Source: JAENWD01 sp963796915
GTDB taxonomy: Bacteria > Acidobacteriota > Vicinamibacteria > Vicinamibacterales > JAENWD01
DNA length: 64,000 nucleotides
Direction: 5' to 3'
NCBI GenBank assembly: GCA_963796915.1
Contig: CAWCNI010000004.1
Location: 868,001-932,000, forward strand
The notes under the pieces are model-generated. The model worked only from the letters and a program-made list of their open reading frames with translations. It made no database searches and had not been told where the DNA came from. The translations under genes and the position numbers were made by a program. Of this stretch, positions 1 through 9,246 are shown in pieces. Position 1 is the first letter of the stretch. Every line of letters starts with the position of its first letter.

Positions 1-29
1 GGTCGAGCGCGAGCAGCTGGCGCGGCACG

Positions 30-1174
30 TCAGCCGAAGATGTCCTTGACGCGTTCGAAGATGTTGCGGTCGTCCTGCGCGCCCGGCGCGTGCGGCTCGA
101 ACTTCTCCGCGGGAAGCGAGCCCGCGAACTGCTCCATCAACTGACGCTGTTCCTTGGTCAGCTTCTTCGGGACGCTGGCGTGCACCGTGACCAGCATGTC
201 GCCCTTGCCGCGGCCAGAGACGTCGGGCATGCCCTTGCCGCGCAGCCTGAACGTCGTGCCCGTCGCCGTCCCTTCCGGGACCTTGACGGTCTCGGTGTCG
301 CCAAGGACGGTGACCACGCGCAACTCTCCGCCCATGGCCAGGGTGGGGAAGTGGACCGGGATGTCGCAGGACAGGTCGTTGCCTTCGCGCTCGAAGAACT
401 CGTGATCCTGCACCTGGACGACGACGTAGAGGTCGCCCGGAGGCCCGCCGAGCACGCCGTGCTCGCCTTCGCCCTGCAGGCGCAGACGCTGGCCGGTCGC
501 GATGCCCGCGGGAATCTTCACAGTGAGCTTGCGCTCCTTCGCCACGCGGCCTTCGCCATGACAAGTCGTGCACGGCTTGGCGATGACCTGGCCGGTGCCG
601 CGGCACTGGCCACAGGTCCGCGCGACAGTGAAGAATCCCTGCTGGTAACGCATCTGCCCGCGCCCGCCGCAGGCCTGGCACGCCGTCGGGCCAGAGCCGG
701 GCGCCGCGCCGGTGCCTCGACATGTGTCGCAGCCTTCGGCGCGAGGAAACTGGATGCTCGTCTCCACCCCACGGGCCGCTTCCGCAAAGCTATCTCGAGG
801 TCGTAGCGGAGATGGGAGCCCTGGTGCGGGCCGTTTCGGCGTCTGCCGCCGCTGCCAAACAGGTCCCCGAAGCCGAACGCGTCGCCGAGACCGCCGAGAA
901 TGTCTTCGAAGCCAACGAAGGTCGACGGATCGAAGCCTGCGCCCTGGCCTGTCAGACCGGCGTGCCCGTAGCGGTCGTAGGCGGCGCGCTTCTGCGGGTC
1001 CGAGAGCACGGAGTAGGCTTCAGCCGCCTCCTTGAACTTCTCTTCGGCGTCCTTGCTGCCCTGGTTCCGATCGGGGTGGAACTCGAGTGCCAGCCGCCGG
1101 TAGGCGGTCTTCAACTCGCCCTCGGGCGCGTGCCGTGCGACGCCGAGCACTTCGTAGAAATCGCGCCGCGTCAT
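30..1174 (-). CDS. dnaJ: Chaperone protein DnaJ (one frameshift)
   Basis: Hsp40 co-chaperone that delivers unfolded clients to DnaK and stimulates its ATPase in the cytoplasm. The J domain is at residues 1-70 with the HPD motif at 33-35, followed by a Gly/Phe-rich stretch. After the break come four CxxCxGxG zinc-finger repeats and the C-terminal client-binding domains, ending in FG. The frame changes near 790-796: the N-terminal part reads RYDLEI and the next frame resumes with FAEAARGVETSIQF, as if one base were missing after the Ile codon. Adding one base gives 381 residues, the normal length. The ATG overlaps the grpE stop (ATGA), so the two are translationally coupled. dnaK is not adjacent. 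The family call is very secure. Confidence 0.95.
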
Positions 1175-1680
1175 GCCTGTGCCACCTTCACCATCGCCGG
1201 GCGCAGAAGCCGGTCGCCGAGCACATAACCGCGACGGAACTCCTCGAGGATCTCGCCGTCGCGATGGCCAGCGGCGGGCTCGGACGCCACCGACTGGTGC
1301 AGGTGCGGATCGAAGTCGCGGCCCACGGTCTCGATGGCCTTCACCCCGCGACGCGACAGCAGATCGAGGAGCTGCTTGTGAATCAGCTCCACGCCGCGTC
1401 GATAGGGCGAGGCTGTGCCAGCGTCCTCCGCGGCAAGCGCCCGCTCGAGGTCGTCGAGAATCGGCAGCACGTCGGCAAGCAGGCCTTCGGCGGCCCGTTC
1501 GGACGCCTCGCGCCGCTCGCGCTCGACGCGCTTGCGGTAGTTGTCGAACTCCGCCGCCGTACGAAGCAGCTGGTCCCGCAGCTCGTCGCGCGCCGCTTCG
1601 GCGCGCGCCACGCGATCGGCGTCGCCGCCGGAAGGCGCGTCCAGAGGAATATCCACGTCGTCGTTGACGTCAGGGCTCAT
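1171..1680 (-). CDS. grpE: Nucleotide exchange factor GrpE
   Basis: Cytoplasmic exchange factor that releases ADP from DnaK. The 169-residue protein has an acidic N-terminus, then a long charged coiled coil containing AAEFDNYRKRVERER (about residues 55-70), then the C-terminal beta domain with the family signature VGRDFDPHLHQSV. The ATG at 1680 was chosen because everything upstream in the same frame is the out-of-frame tail of hrcA. It sits between hrcA (104 bp upstream) and dnaJ (4-bp overlap), the classic heat-shock order, so it probably shares the hrcA promoter and its CIRCE operator. The frame is intact. Confidence 0.94.
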   Translation of the reverse strand: MSPDVNDDVDIPLDAPSGGDADRVARAEAARDELRDQLLRTAAEFDNYRKRVERERREASERAAEGLLADVLPILDDLERALAAEDAGTASPYRRGVELIHKQLLDLLSRRGVKAIETVGRDFDPHLHQSVASEPAAGHRDGEILEEFRRGYVLGDRLLRPAMVKVAQA

Positions 1681-1784
1681 GTGACTGGTCAAATCAGGTG
1701 TTGGAGTAGAAAAATTACCAAGGGCCGTGATCACGCCGCCGTCTTGCCGCGGCCCGTACCGCTGGCGCACGCGCCGCAGCTCAG

Positions 1785-2841
1785 TTATGCATTTCCGCCG
1801 AGGGCCTCGCCGACAGCGCGCGCCGCGCTTTCGACAGCGCTGATGGCCCTCGAATATCGCATCCGCGTCGGACCGATGACGCCGACGCTGCCCCCGCTGC
1901 GCCCGTCGAAGTACGAGCGCGGCGATGATGCTGAAGGGCTTCAGGTCGGGCAGCGTGTGCTCGGCGCCGATGACGACCGCGAGCCCGGGGGCGTCGAGGT
2001 ATTCAGTCAGCAGCCGCACGAGGCGCTGCTTCTCTTCGATCATCTCCACCAGCGCGCGCAGCGTCTCGAGCGAGAGCCCCTCGTGGGACTGCGACGCGTC
2101 TGCGAGCAGGGATGCGGTGCCGTCAACGTAGAGGGCGTGGCGATTCGCCCTGGCTTCGAGGGCGCGGTCGGCGAGCGCGAACGCCCGAGCCATCAGCCCG
2201 TCGTAGACGCCACGCGCTTCGTGCAGCCGGGCCAGGACGACGGCGCGGACCTCGTCGAGCGGAAGGCCAGCCAACTCGCGGTTCACGTAGTCCGCGGCCC
2301 GCCGCAGGTCTTCCGGCGACAGCACCTCGCCGCTGTCGACCACTTTCTGCGTCGTCTGGCCGCCTTCGGTGACTGCGATCACCAGCACCCTCAATCCGCC
2401 GAGCGACACGAACTCCAGCTTGTCGAGACGCTGGTCCTCGACGGCGGGGGCGAGCCCGAACCCGACGTGACGCGATTCCTGCGACAGCACACGCGACACC
2501 GTCGCGAGCAGTGCCTCCACGCTGGGCTCTTCTGTCGCCGCCTGCTGAATCTGGGCGACGACGCCCTGACGGTCGCCTGGCCGGCGATGTTCGAGCAGCA
2601 AATCGACGTAAAACCTGTAGCCGCGATCCGTCGGCACACGTCCGGCCGAGGTATGCGGCTGCCGCAGAAATCCCTGCTCCTCGAGGCTGGCCAGCACGTT
2701 CCGGACAGTTGCCGCCGAGACCCCGAGCGCGCCGCGGCGAGCGACAACCACCGAGGCGACAGGTTCTCCCGTCTCGATGAATTCGCGGACCAGCGTGGAA
2801 AGAATCCGGCCGGTGCGATGGGGCAGTGGGCGGGCAGTCAT
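1785..2841 (-). CDS. hrcA: Heat-inducible transcription repressor HrcA (one frameshift)
   Basis: Repressor of class I heat-shock genes; it binds the CIRCE operator and is itself folded by GroEL. The N-terminal winged helix includes IETGEPVASVVVARRGALG and the DNA-contacting SAATVRNVLASLEEQG segment; the GAF-like and dimerisation parts follow. Near 1906-1914 the frame shifts: one frame reads up to FSIIAA and the next resumes as YFDGRSGGSVGVIGPTRM, the conserved C-terminal HrcA signature, ending at a TAA at 1785. Removing one base gives 351 residues, normal for the family. The shift sits on GTAC (1911-1914). The ATG at 2841 is the only plausible start and its first base is the outermost base of CIRCE. 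No Shine-Dalgarno sequence is visible. Confidence 0.93.
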
Positions 2842-2867
2842 TAGCAGTCGGGATGTGTGAGTGCTAA
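2841..2867. promoter_or_regulatory. CIRCE operator for HrcA
   Basis: Inverted repeat TTAGCAGTC-N9-GAGTGCTAA on the plus strand. It matches the CIRCE consensus (TTAGCACTC-N9-GAGTGCTAA) at 17 of 18 arm positions, with one C-to-G change in the left arm. It lies between the -10 box and the hrcA coding sequence and shares its first base with the hrcA start codon. HrcA should bind here and repress its own operon at normal temperature. Confidence 0.93.
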
Positions 2868-2879
2868 CAAGGTCTTCTC

Positions 2880-2885
2880 ATTATA
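2880..2885 (-). promoter_or_regulatory. -10 box of the hrcA-grpE-dnaJ promoter
   Basis: A perfect TATAAT reads on the minus strand 12 bp before the CIRCE element. It predicts a transcript start near 2873 and a leader of about 30 nt that is mostly CIRCE. No good -35 hexamer is visible at 16-18 bp spacing. Being so AT-rich in this GC-rich sequence makes chance less likely. Confidence 0.6.
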
Positions 2886-3012
2886 CGGCCGGACTGCGGA
2901 TCCCGGGCGATGGCGGCCTCCATTTGGGGCGATTCCCATGCCTATGAGGCCCCATTCGGCGATTTGGCGCGGCTGCACGGCCGGCGAGCAGGAATCGACG
3001 GCGACCCGGGCC

Positions 3013-5366
3013 CTACTTGTGGACGTCGCAGGGCTCGGTGGGCTCGGTGCCGCTCAGGAACGACTCGGTGAACACGCGGGGACAGTACGGCCCCGCCAGC
3101 TTGCCCGTGTCGCGGTCGATCAGCACGCTGACGATGCCGGGTGGCTGGGCGAAGGGGAGGTTCGCGTGGCCGGCGAGCGCGCGGATCATGAAGGAGGTCC
3201 AGATCGGCAGTGCGGCCTGCGTGCCGCTCAGCCCGAGCGGCTGGTTGTCGTCCAGCCCCACCCAGACGACAGTGAGCAGCTCGGGGGTGAAGCCGACGAA
3301 CCAGGCGTCGCGAAGATCGTTGGTGGTGCCGGTCTTGCCGGCCGCGTCGAGCGAGAATCCCGCCGCCCGCGCGCCTGCGCCCGTGCCTTCGTTGATGACG
3401 CTCCGCATCATGTTCACGACCAGGTAGGTGGTGTCGGGGCGCGTGATCCGCTTGGTCGGCTGGTCGGGGACCACGTTGGATTGCCCGGACGCCACTACGC
3501 GCGAGAGCACCCGCAGCGGGCGGATCTGGCCGCCATTGGGAAACAGCGTGTAGGCGGTGGCGATCTCGAGCGGCGAGGCCTCGAAGACGCCCAGGGTGAT
3601 CGAGGGATAGGCGTGCGCGTCGCTTCCGACGCCGATGCGGTCCCAGAGGGCGGCGACCTTGTCGAAGCCGGTCATCTCGGCGACCTTGATGGTCGCGATG
3701 TTTCGCGACAGCGCCAGCGCCCGCCTCAGCGTGATGAGGCCGTCGGTACTCGTTCTCGTAGTTGCTCGGCGTCCAATCCTGGTCTGTCGTCGTGGTGAAG
3801 GACGTCGGCTGGTCGTCGACGAGTGTGGCCGGCGTCAGGTCCGATCGGCCTTCGGCCGCGGCGCGCTCGAACGCGGCGAGGTAGACGAACGGCTTGAACA
3901 CTGAGCCGGGCTGGCGCCGCGCGTTCACAGCGCGGTTGTACTGCGACTGGTTGTACGAGCGCCCGCCGACCAGCGCGAGGACTTCGCCCGTCCTCGGGTC
4001 GACGGCAATCAGCGCCGCCTGCGCCTGGCGCGGTCGCTTCCGTTTGGCGAGGATCTGATCCACCTTCGCCATGCCGTCGGTGATGGCGTCCTGCGCGTAG
4101 CGCTGCAGGTGGAGGTCCAGCGTCGTGTAGACGTCGAGCGATCCGATCGCCTGCGTCAGCCCCGGATACTGCTCGCTCAGGGTCTGGCCGACGTAGTCCA
4201 CGAAGTACGGCGCCTGCGAGTCGAGGGCCTGCCGGGCGACCTGCACCGGCTCGGCCTCCGCACGCTTTTCGGCGTCGGCCGAGACGAAGCCTTCCTCCGC
4301 CATCGAGCGCAGCACCACGTTGCGGCGCTCGCGACAGCGATCGGGCGCGACAAACGGCGACCAGTAGTAAGGCGACTGGATCACGCCGGCAATCGTCGCG
4401 GCTTCCGGCAGCGTGAGGTTGCTGACGTCCTTGCCGAAGAACAGGCGAGCCGCTTCGGCCACGCCGTGCACGCCGTACGATCCGCGTTGTCCGAGGTACA
4501 CCTCGTTGAGGTACATCTCGAGGATCTCGTCTTTCGACGCCCGGCGCTCGAGAATGAGCGCCATGTATTGCTCGGCAAGCTTCCGGCGCACCGACTTCTC
4601 GGGCGTGAGGAAGAAGTTCTTCACCAGTTGCTGCGTCAGGGTGCTGCCGCCGACCAGGTATTTCTTGTCGCCGCGCAGGTTCGTCATCACGGCGCCGATC
4701 GTGCGGATGACGTCGACGCCGGGATGGTCGTAGAACCGCCGATCCTCGATGGCGAGAACGGCCTGGATCATGCGCGCCGGGATGGTGGCCAGCGGCACCT
4801 GCCGCCGCTTCTCACGGCCGGTGCTGATCAGGGCGGTCAGCAGCGGCGGATCGAGCGTCACGCGGTCCACTTGTTTGGCGCCGGCGGAGATGCCGTTGAT
4901 CCGGATGACCTGCGGGAGCGGTGCCGCCTTGGTTGGCGCCCTGGGCGCCTCGAAGTTCACCCGCACCACGACTCCGGTCCGGTCACCGTCGCGGGGGATG
5001 AGGCTGATCGAGTCGTGCTCGAGGAGGAACTCGCCGGGCTTCTCGATGCGCGCACGCTCGGCGTAGCCGAGATCGTTCAGGCGATCGATGAGTTGCGGCT
5101 GGCCCAGGGCCTGCCCCCGGAACAGCTCGAGGGGCCGGGCGTAGACGTGCGGCAGGACGCGATCGCGCTCGCCGTGGAGACGTTCGTCGATCTGCCGTCC
5201 GAAGGTCACCCAGTAGTAGCTGAGGATGCCCACCGCAACAGCCGGCGACGAGGAAGCCCGCGGCGAAGAGCACCAGCCAGGCCCGGCGGGGAATCCGGAC
5301 GATCAGGCCTTTGAACCAGCCGGTCGACCGGCGCCTGCCGGACGAGCGGGAGGATTTGGGTGGCAT
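3013..5366 (-). CDS. Class A penicillin-binding protein, PBP1b type (two frameshifts)
   Basis: Bifunctional peptidoglycan synthase anchored in the inner membrane with both active domains in the periplasm. A basic N-terminus and one membrane helix (VLFAAGFLVAG) are followed by a UB2H-like segment (YARPLELFRGQAL). The GT51 glycosyltransferase shows EDRRFYDHPG, GGSTLTQQLVKNFF and LNEVYLGQRG. The transpeptidase shows SVFK with the catalytic Ser, SRN, and KTGTT. Two single extra bases break it. Near 5240 the helix continues into VGILSYYWVTFG in another frame. At 3745-3746 NYENEY continues as DGLITLRRALALSRN; this second site is on GTAC (3746-3749). Removing both bases gives 783 residues, typical for the family. 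It lies 6 bp after bshC, so co-transcription is likely. Confidence 0.9.
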
Positions 5367-5372
5367 CTCAGA

Positions 5373-7028
5373 TCAAACCGTCACGACCCAGTGCATCCCA
5401 CCGTCTATCGGCAGTTCCGCGGCCAGTCTGTCTACCAGCGCAGGACCGTAACGATTCATGAAGTGGACGAAACCGACGGCCCGTTCCTGCGGCTCGCCGC
5501 CGGGGAAGGCCTGCGCGCGGACGTGCATGAACTGCCGGCGCAGCGTCTCGTCGCGGCGCTTGGCCGCCTGCAGGATCTTGCCGCGCAAGCCCTTCATGTC
5601 GTGCTGGATTTTCCCAAGGGTCGAGCGGGCCGCGCCTTCGAGTGTCGGGTCGATCGCCGGCACCGCGCGGATCACCTCGTCGAGGCGCGCGGAAATCTCG
5701 ACATCGGCGTCCTGGATCGCCTTCTCAACGGACGGGGGGAGTTGCGAACGCAGCAGGTCGTTCAGGGCCCGCTCGTCCTGCGCCTCGAGCGTCTCGAGCG
5801 GCACCTTGTAACGGGTCAGAAAGCGCACGCCGGCGGCGTCGAGAATCGTGGCGGTGGCGCGCGGCTGGAACAGCGGCATCGGCAGCCCGAGGCTGGCGTA
5901 GACGTCGCGGAGCTGTCCGAGGTAGGCGAGCTCGCTCGGCCCGGCGACGTAACAGATAGTCGGGAAGATCGTGTCCTGCACGAGCGGGCGCAGCAGCACG
6001 TTGGGACTGAACGTCTCCGGCTGGGTCGCGGCACGCGACGCGAGCGCCGGACGCGGCATGGTGTCGTCGCCGATGGCGAACGCGTCGGCCACCGCGCGAA
6101 TCGGGCGGCGGCCGGCCGTCAGGTCGAACAGCGCGACGCTGTCGTCGGCAGCGGTCACCTGCGCGTGATAGCCCCGGCCGGTGAGGGCGGCGCCGGCGCG
6201 GGCGGCCAGCTGCGACGTACGCCCCGGATGCTGGAGCTCCGCGCCGAACAGCGCCGCGGCAAACGGCTTGGTCGCAGGATCCGAGGCGTCGTACACGACC
6301 AGGCCCTGGGGCCCGAGCGTGCGGCTCATCCAGCGGGCGAAGGCGTCGGACACGCCGCGGCCCGGCGCGAAGTCGGCGGCGAGGGACTCGAGCAGGGGGC
6401 CGGTGAACTCGGTCGGCGGCAGGAGCTGGCGCAGCTCCTCGAGCGCGCGTGACACGTCGTCGGTGTGGCGCAGTTCCGCGACGCGGCGATCGCCGGCGCC
6501 CTCGGGCGGCGCGACAGTGACCCGGCGGAGCTGGTCGTTGGCGTCGAGCACGCCGCAGCTGGCAATCTCGTCCCAGTCGTGATCCTCGGCGTCGATCCAG
6601 AAGACCGGCACGACCGGCACGCCGTGGTCCCGGCTGACGCGGGCGGCCAGGCGGATTGCAGTCACGGCCTTGAGCAGGGTGTACAGCGGTCCACCGAACA
6701 GGCCCGCCTGTTGTCCGGTGAGAATGGCCACCGTGCCCGCGTCGGCCAGCCGGCGTGCGTTGGCAATCGCCGCGTCGGGTGCGCCGTGGCGCGTTTGCTG
6801 CGCCTCGATGGCCGCGGCGATCTCCGCGCGTGGCCGATCGTGTGCGCGGACCTCGGCAATCGTGCGGACCCACGCGGCGGGATCCGCTGGGTCACCGGCG
6901 AAGAATGACGCGAGGGCAGGGAAGTCGAACGCGTAGTCCGCCGCCAGCCGCCGAATCCACGGGAAGCGGCGCACGTCGACGGCCAGGCGGAGCGCGCTGT
7001 CTGAGGAGGGGGCGGAAGGCGACTGCAC
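5373..7028 (-). CDS. bshC: Putative cysteine ligase BshC (bacillithiol synthesis)
   Basis: BshC homologues are assigned to the last step of bacillithiol synthesis, adding cysteine to glucosaminyl-malate. The 551-residue frame is intact and near the usual family length. Recognisable signatures are ILTGQQAGLFGGPLYTLLKA (about residues 102-121), FWIDAEDHDWDEI (about 144-156) and a charged, coiled-coil-prone C-terminus. The start is a GTG at 7028 without a clear ribosome-binding site. No bshA or bshB lies nearby, so the window alone does not show that the cell makes bacillithiol. It is the first gene of a likely two-gene unit with the penicillin-binding protein. Confidence 0.88.
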   Translation of the reverse strand: MQSPSAPSSDSALRLAVDVRRFPWIRRLAADYAFDFPALASFFAGDPADPAAWVRTIAEVRAHDRPRAEIAAAIEAQQTRHGAPDAAIANARRLADAGTVAILTGQQAGLFGGPLYTLLKAVTAIRLAARVSRDHGVPVVPVFWIDAEDHDWDEIASCGVLDANDQLRRVTVAPPEGAGDRRVAELRHTDDVSRALEELRQLLPPTEFTGPLLESLAADFAPGRGVSDAFARWMSRTLGPQGLVVYDASDPATKPFAAALFGAELQHPGRTSQLAARAGAALTGRGYHAQVTAADDSVALFDLTAGRRPIRAVADAFAIGDDTMPRPALASRAATQPETFSPNVLLRPLVQDTIFPTICYVAGPSELAYLGQLRDVYASLGLPMPLFQPRATATILDAAGVRFLTRYKVPLETLEAQDERALNDLLRSQLPPSVEKAIQDADVEISARLDEVIRAVPAIDPTLEGAARSTLGKIQHDMKGLRGKILQAAKRRDETLRRQFMHVRAQAFPGGEPQERAVGFVHFMNRYGPALVDRLAAELPIDGGMHWVVTV

Positions 7029-7039
7029 GGAAGCCGGTA

Positions 7040-7068
7040 CTGTGGCACCCCCAGAAAGTTGCTGTCAA
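7040..7068 (-). promoter_or_regulatory. Candidate promoter of bshC
   Basis: A perfect -35 hexamer TTGACA reads on the minus strand at 7068-7063, pointing at bshC. The hexamer 17 bp downstream (CCACAG, 7045-7040) is a poor -10, so only the -35 half is persuasive. The 127-bp gap to the divergent kinase-like gene must contain both promoters. Confidence 0.3.
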
Positions 7069-7218
7069 GGTAACGTGATGACGGGCCGTGGGATGAAGCG
7101 CAAAGCGTGTTACGATCCTCCGACCGCCAGGTCGCAGGAGTACTACCGCTGAACGCTGACGGATTCCACCCTCGACCCTCCGCCTGCCACTTGTGGCCCC
7201 TTTCGCATCCTGCATCAG

Positions 7219-9246
7219 GTGGGGGCCGGCAGCCTTGGCCCTGTCTTTCGCGCCCACGATCCGGCGGAGAACCGGCTCGTCGCGCTGAAGGTGTTCCGGA
7301 TCGAGGCCACGCCCGAGCAGTCGGCGGAGCTGGCGGGTTTTCTCGAACAATTGGTCGAGCAGCAGCCGAGGCATCCGGCGATTGCGGCCGCACTGGCGTC
7401 CGGCGTGGCGCACGGCTCGGCCTACCTTGCCCAGGAGTACGTCACAGACGAGGCGCTCGACGCCTCGCTCCGGCAGCACGGCCAGCCGCCGCTCGAGGCC
7501 GTGCTGGTCACCCTGAGCCGGCTGGCGGAGGCGCTCGATCGCGCGGCGGGCGAAGGCATTCACCATGGCGCGCTCCACCCTCGCGACGTGCTGGTAGCCA
7601 GAGGGGGCGAGCCCCGGTTGATCGACCTCGGCGTCGCGCAGGCCCTGCAGCGCGCTGGCTTGCGCGCCCCGATTCGCCGGCCCTATTCCGCGCCTGAACG
7701 AGTCGCGGGCGAACAGTGGGGAGGCGCCGCCGACCTGTTCTCGCTTGGCGCGCTCGCCCACGAGCTGGTCACGGGACGACGGATTTCGGGTCCGGGCGCG
7801 CCCGCGGTTGCGCCTGAAGGCCCGGCGGGCCTCGACCTGGCCGCCTTTGCCGACGTCCTTGCGCGGGCCCTGGCGCTGGACCCGTCGAGCCGCTTCGCGT
7901 CCGCCTCGGACCTGGTTGACGAGCTCCGCCCGATTCTGGCGCGCGGCCGACGCCTCTCGGCTGTCAGGCGATCACGCCTGACGCCCGTTGACGCGGGCAC
8001 CCTTCCGCTCGACCTCGACGAGTTCGAACGTGTGCCGCGCGTGGTAGACGAAGTGGTCGCGCTGCCGTCGGAGACAATCGCGCCGCCGCGGCAGAACCCG
8101 CCGGAGACGCCCACGCTCGCCGAGGTCATGCAGACTGACCGGTTCGCCGACGTGCTTCAGGAAGAGGCTCGTTCGGCGTTCGAACACGAGCCGGGCGTCG
8201 AACTGGCAGACGAACCTCCGGCCGACGTGCCCGAGGATTCCGCAGGGTCCACCCACGCGGCCGCTGTCGACACGCCGGCGCCGCTCCGTCAGTTGGAGCC
8301 AGAGCCAGAGCCGGAGCCCGAGCCGGAACGGGCGCTTGTGAGGGAGCCTGAGCCTGAACCGGGTCACGACACCGTGCACGAGCTCGGCGCGACGCTTCTC
8401 GACCGGCCCGCTCTGCGCGGCGCGACGTGGAGTCCGCCGGTTGCCAGCCCGGTTCCGGATCGTCCGCTGCTGGCGCTGCTCGTCGCCCTGATGGTCGGGC
8501 TCGCCGGCGGCTTTGGTATCGGCTACTGGGTGGCCTGGCGCAGCGCCGTGCGCGAGGCCGCTCACGTGCTCGCGGCGGCAAGCGCCACCGCAAACCAGCC
8601 GACGGCTGCGTCGTCGCAGACGGCGCCACCGGCACCGACAGCCTCGGCGCCTGCAACGACGCGCGCGACGCCACCGGCCCCCGCACCCAGAACGGCGCCA
8701 GCGCCGGCGCAGGCAGCCGCCAGGCCGAAACCTGCGCCCGCGCCCGAGCCTGAGCGGGCACGTCCCGCTCGCGAGGCCCCGGTGACGGGCACGCTGGTCG
8801 TGCGCTCGACTCCGGAGGGAGCGCACGTGCGGGTGGACGGAAAACTGCGGGGGCGCACGCCGCTTTCACTCCGCGACTTGCCTTTGCGCGGCGCGACGGT
8901 GACGATCGAGCAGGCCGGCTATCGCCCCGACGAGCGCCGCATCGCGCTGTCGGCCGCACATCCTACGGTGACGCTCGACGCGCGCCTGACCAAGGAAGCG
9001 CCGGAGCGCACCACGAGCGCGACGACGGGCGCCCTCGTCATCGAGTCGCGGCCGGTTGGCGCGCGCGTGTTCCTGGACGATCAGGAGATCGGCGTGACGC
9101 CGCTCTCGCTCCCGGACATCGCGCCGGGAGCCCACCGCGTGCGCCTGGAGATGCCGGGATTCACGCGGTGGATCACGACATCACAAGTCACGGCCGGCGC
9201 GCGGACGCGCGTGGCCGCATCGCTGGAGCAGGGACCATCGCAATGA
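7219..9246 (+). CDS. Kinase-like (pseudokinase) membrane protein with two PEGA domains
   Basis: Bitopic membrane protein with a cytoplasmic protein-kinase fold. The glycine loop region reads VGAGSLGPVF and the ATP-binding Lys is in VALKVF. The catalytic loop reads HGALHPRDVLV instead of HRDLKPxNIL, so the proton-acceptor Asp is replaced by Ala. The magnesium motif is DLG. This suggests a pseudokinase. Then come an Ala/Pro/Glu-rich linker with a Pro-Glu dipeptide run, a membrane helix (LLALLVALMVGLAGGFGIG, about residues 415-433) and two PEGA domains in the periplasm (about 520-585 and 595-660). The GTG at 7219 cuts into the kinase fold: the frame is open back to 7153 and reads CGPFRILHQ just upstream, so the true start may be CTG 7156. 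It ends in an ATGA overlap with carA. Confidence 0.8.
   Translation: MGAGSLGPVFRAHDPAENRLVALKVFRIEATPEQSAELAGFLEQLVEQQPRHPAIAAALASGVAHGSAYLAQEYVTDEALDASLRQHGQPPLEAVLVTLSRLAEALDRAAGEGIHHGALHPRDVLVARGGEPRLIDLGVAQALQRAGLRAPIRRPYSAPERVAGEQWGGAADLFSLGALAHELVTGRRISGPGAPAVAPEGPAGLDLAAFADVLARALALDPSSRFASASDLVDELRPILARGRRLSAVRRSRLTPVDAGTLPLDLDEFERVPRVVDEVVALPSETIAPPRQNPPETPTLAEVMQTDRFADVLQEEARSAFEHEPGVELADEPPADVPEDSAGSTHAAAVDTPAPLRQLEPEPEPEPEPERALVREPEPEPGHDTVHELGATLLDRPALRGATWSPPVASPVPDRPLLALLVALMVGLAGGFGIGYWVAWRSAVREAAHVLAAASATANQPTAASSQTAPPAPTASAPATTRATPPAPAPRTAPAPAQAAARPKPAPAPEPERARPAREAPVTGTLVVRSTPEGAHVRVDGKLRGRTPLSLRDLPLRGATVTIEQAGYRPDERRIALSAAHPTVTLDARLTKEAPERTTSATTGALVIESRPVGARVFLDDQEIGVTPLSLPDIAPGAHRVRLEMPGFTRWITTSQVTAGARTRVAASLEQGPSQ

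Noticed and set aside
1087..2844. Long plus-strand open frame across hrcA and grpE
   Set aside because: No recognisable protein; the minus-strand reading gives HrcA and GrpE.
4109..5314. Long plus-strand open frame over the penicillin-binding protein
   Set aside because: Shadow of the minus-strand gene, low-complexity Arg/Ala-rich and without motifs.
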